DNA from: Candidatus Omnitrophota bacterium
GTDB taxonomy: Bacteria > Omnitrophota > Gorgyraeia > Gygaellales > JAHJCI01
NCBI GenBank assembly: GCA_016783355.1
Contig: JADHWR010000004.1
Location: 1-36,018 of the forward strand
Direction of reading: 5' to 3'
DNA: 36,018 nucleotides
The translations under genes were made by a program, and so were the position numbers. The notes under the pieces are model-generated. The model made no database searches and was not told the DNA's origin. It was given only the letters and a program-made list of their open reading frames with translations. This document shows, one piece after another, positions 35,596 through 36,018 of this stretch; the stretch's first letter is position 1; every line of letters begins with the position of its first letter.

Positions 35596-35699
35596 CCCGC
35601 AGCGAATTATGCCCTATAGAGGCTTCCCCTTGAGCGAGGACAATTTTGGGCTCTGCCGAAGACAGGACCCGCCATGTACCGTATGGTACAGGACCCGCT
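35596..35699 (+). repeat. Repeat family C copy 3
   Basis: CCCGCAGCGAATTATG, CCCTATAGAGGCTTCC, TTGAGCGAGGACAATTTTGG, CTCTGCCGAAGACAGGACCCG, then the micro-element, then CCCGCTT. Near-identical to 19603-19660 and to the reverse of 27636-27712. Confidence 0.85.
35672..35693. mobile_element. 22-nt palindromic micro-element (family B copy 4) with CCCG duplication
   Basis: Core GTACCGTATGGTAC between CCCG (35668-35671) and CCCG (35694-35697). Copies 1 and 2 of repeat C read GACAGGGCCCGCTCAT and GACAGGACCCGCTCAT without it. Confidence 0.85.
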
Positions 35700-35735
35700 T
35701 GTTTCGATGCTTGATATTTGATTCGAAGGATCATT

Positions 35736-35756
35736 TTCGGAAGTCGGACTTCTGAA
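35736..35756. repeat. TTCGGAAGT/ACTTCTGAA hairpin
   Basis: Variant of the hairpin at 35497-35517 with the same CGG loop and one G-T pair. Shortly after it, GCGAGAACCGTCC (35771-35783) is the reverse of the GGGGACGGTT head of family E, so it may close that repeat. Confidence 0.65.
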
Positions 35757-35801
35757 CTTTAAAGAAGTCAGCGAGAACCGTCCTTGATATGACCCGATAT
35801 G

Positions 35802-36018
35802 ATGAAGATTTTTGTTAAGGTTAAACCCAATGCCAAGGTAAATAGAGTTAAAAGAATTAACGAGAATACTTTTTCTGTTTGGGTGAAGGAAAGACCGAAA
35901 GAAGGCAAGGCAAATAAGGCAGTAGTTGATGTTTTGGCACAGTATTTTGGCCTTGCAAAAAGCAAGATTGTGCTTTTAAAAGGCAAAGGCTCTTGCCAGA
36001 AAATACTGGAGGTAGGAA
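35802..36018 (+). CDS. DUF167 (YggU-family) protein, 3' end outside window
   Basis: 72 codons are visible: MKIFVKVKPNAKVNRVKRI, then FSVWVKERPKEGKANKAVVDVLAQYFGLAKSKIVLLKG (in parts: VKERPKEGKANKAV, LAQYFGLAKSKI, VLLKGKGSCQKILEV). This is the DUF167 pattern, with the conserved P-x-x-G-K-A-N motif. Family members are about 75-100 residues, so only the last part is missing. Function unknown. ATG 35799 and 35802 are both in frame; no Shine-Dalgarno is seen, as the region just upstream is repeat sequence. Confidence 0.88.
   Translation, partial: MKIFVKVKPNAKVNRVKRINENTFSVWVKERPKEGKANKAVVDVLAQYFGLAKSKIVLLKGKGSCQKILEVG

Noticed and set aside
35525..35734. Reverse-strand 69-codon frame in the repeat nest
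   Set aside because: Composed wholly of repeat families B, C and D; no independent coding evidence.

Overview
The window looks like chromosome of an uncultivated, low-to-middle GC bacterium. By inference it is a member of Omnitrophota (OP3) or a related PVC-side lineage. The reasons are the pair of secreted proteins carrying the ITTYYPSPYGDY start with GIGT/KLD repeats, the mix of housekeeping genes, and a heavy load of short palindromic and 7-8 bp repeats inside and between genes. All recognisable genes lie on the + strand, mostly with ATGA/GTGA overlaps, so the window reads as a few long operons. It holds no rRNA, CRISPR array or transposase gene.

Layout: 2-3500 parB(partial)-ndk-yicC-gmk-rpoZ-coaC; 3542-3921 tRNA-Cys, tRNA-Leu and tRNA-Val separated by repeats; 3956-4574 a small-protein/nucleotidyltransferase pair of toxin-antitoxin style; 4582-7402 thrS-infC-rpmI-rplT; 7487-10976 a Trk potassium-uptake operon (two TrkA-like subunits, a 46-residue membrane peptide, TrkH) plus an OB-fold-like membrane protein; 10937-14382 pheS-pheT split by about 300 nt of repeats; 14391-16066 two secreted proteins; 16063-19010 a PyrR-controlled leader and pyrR-pyrB-pyrC; 19117-24329 a Mut7-C protein, an intein-bearing EndoQ-like PHP nuclease, a flavodoxin, tRNA-Arg, a LOG-like protein and carA; 24322-29640 carB, mutM, pyrK; 29637-32151 a two-TM protein, a GT2 glycosyltransferase and rmuC; 32148-35232 an AddA/RecB-type helicase and nuclease as two genes; 35197-35790 a nest of repeats; 35802 to the end a DUF167 gene cut by the window edge.

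How the genes work together: pyrR, pyrB, pyrC, carA, carB and pyrK make a spread-out pyrimidine cluster behind one PyrR-responsive leader. It is interleaved with DNA-repair genes (EndoQ, MutM, RmuC, AddA parts). CarA has lost the Cys-His-Glu glutaminase triad, so carbamoyl phosphate synthesis here probably does not use CarA-derived ammonia.

The most striking signal is a set of very short palindromic insertion elements. They run from a 22-nt core to 106 nt, usually start CCCC and end GGGG, and sit between perfect 4-bp direct repeats (CAAA, TGAA, TTTA, TTTA, TTTA, CCCG, CCCG, CCCG). Four are inside protein genes (pyrC, Mut7-C, helicase, nuclease). In each case element plus one duplication is a multiple of three, and deleting it on paper restores an ordinary protein. 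For the 22-nt type, uninterrupted paralogous copies of the target sequence exist in this same window. Other repeats (7-8 bp tandem arrays and a long palindrome) are translated within PheS, PheT and PyrK, and a further repeat family forms the C-termini of CarB and the Mut7-C protein.
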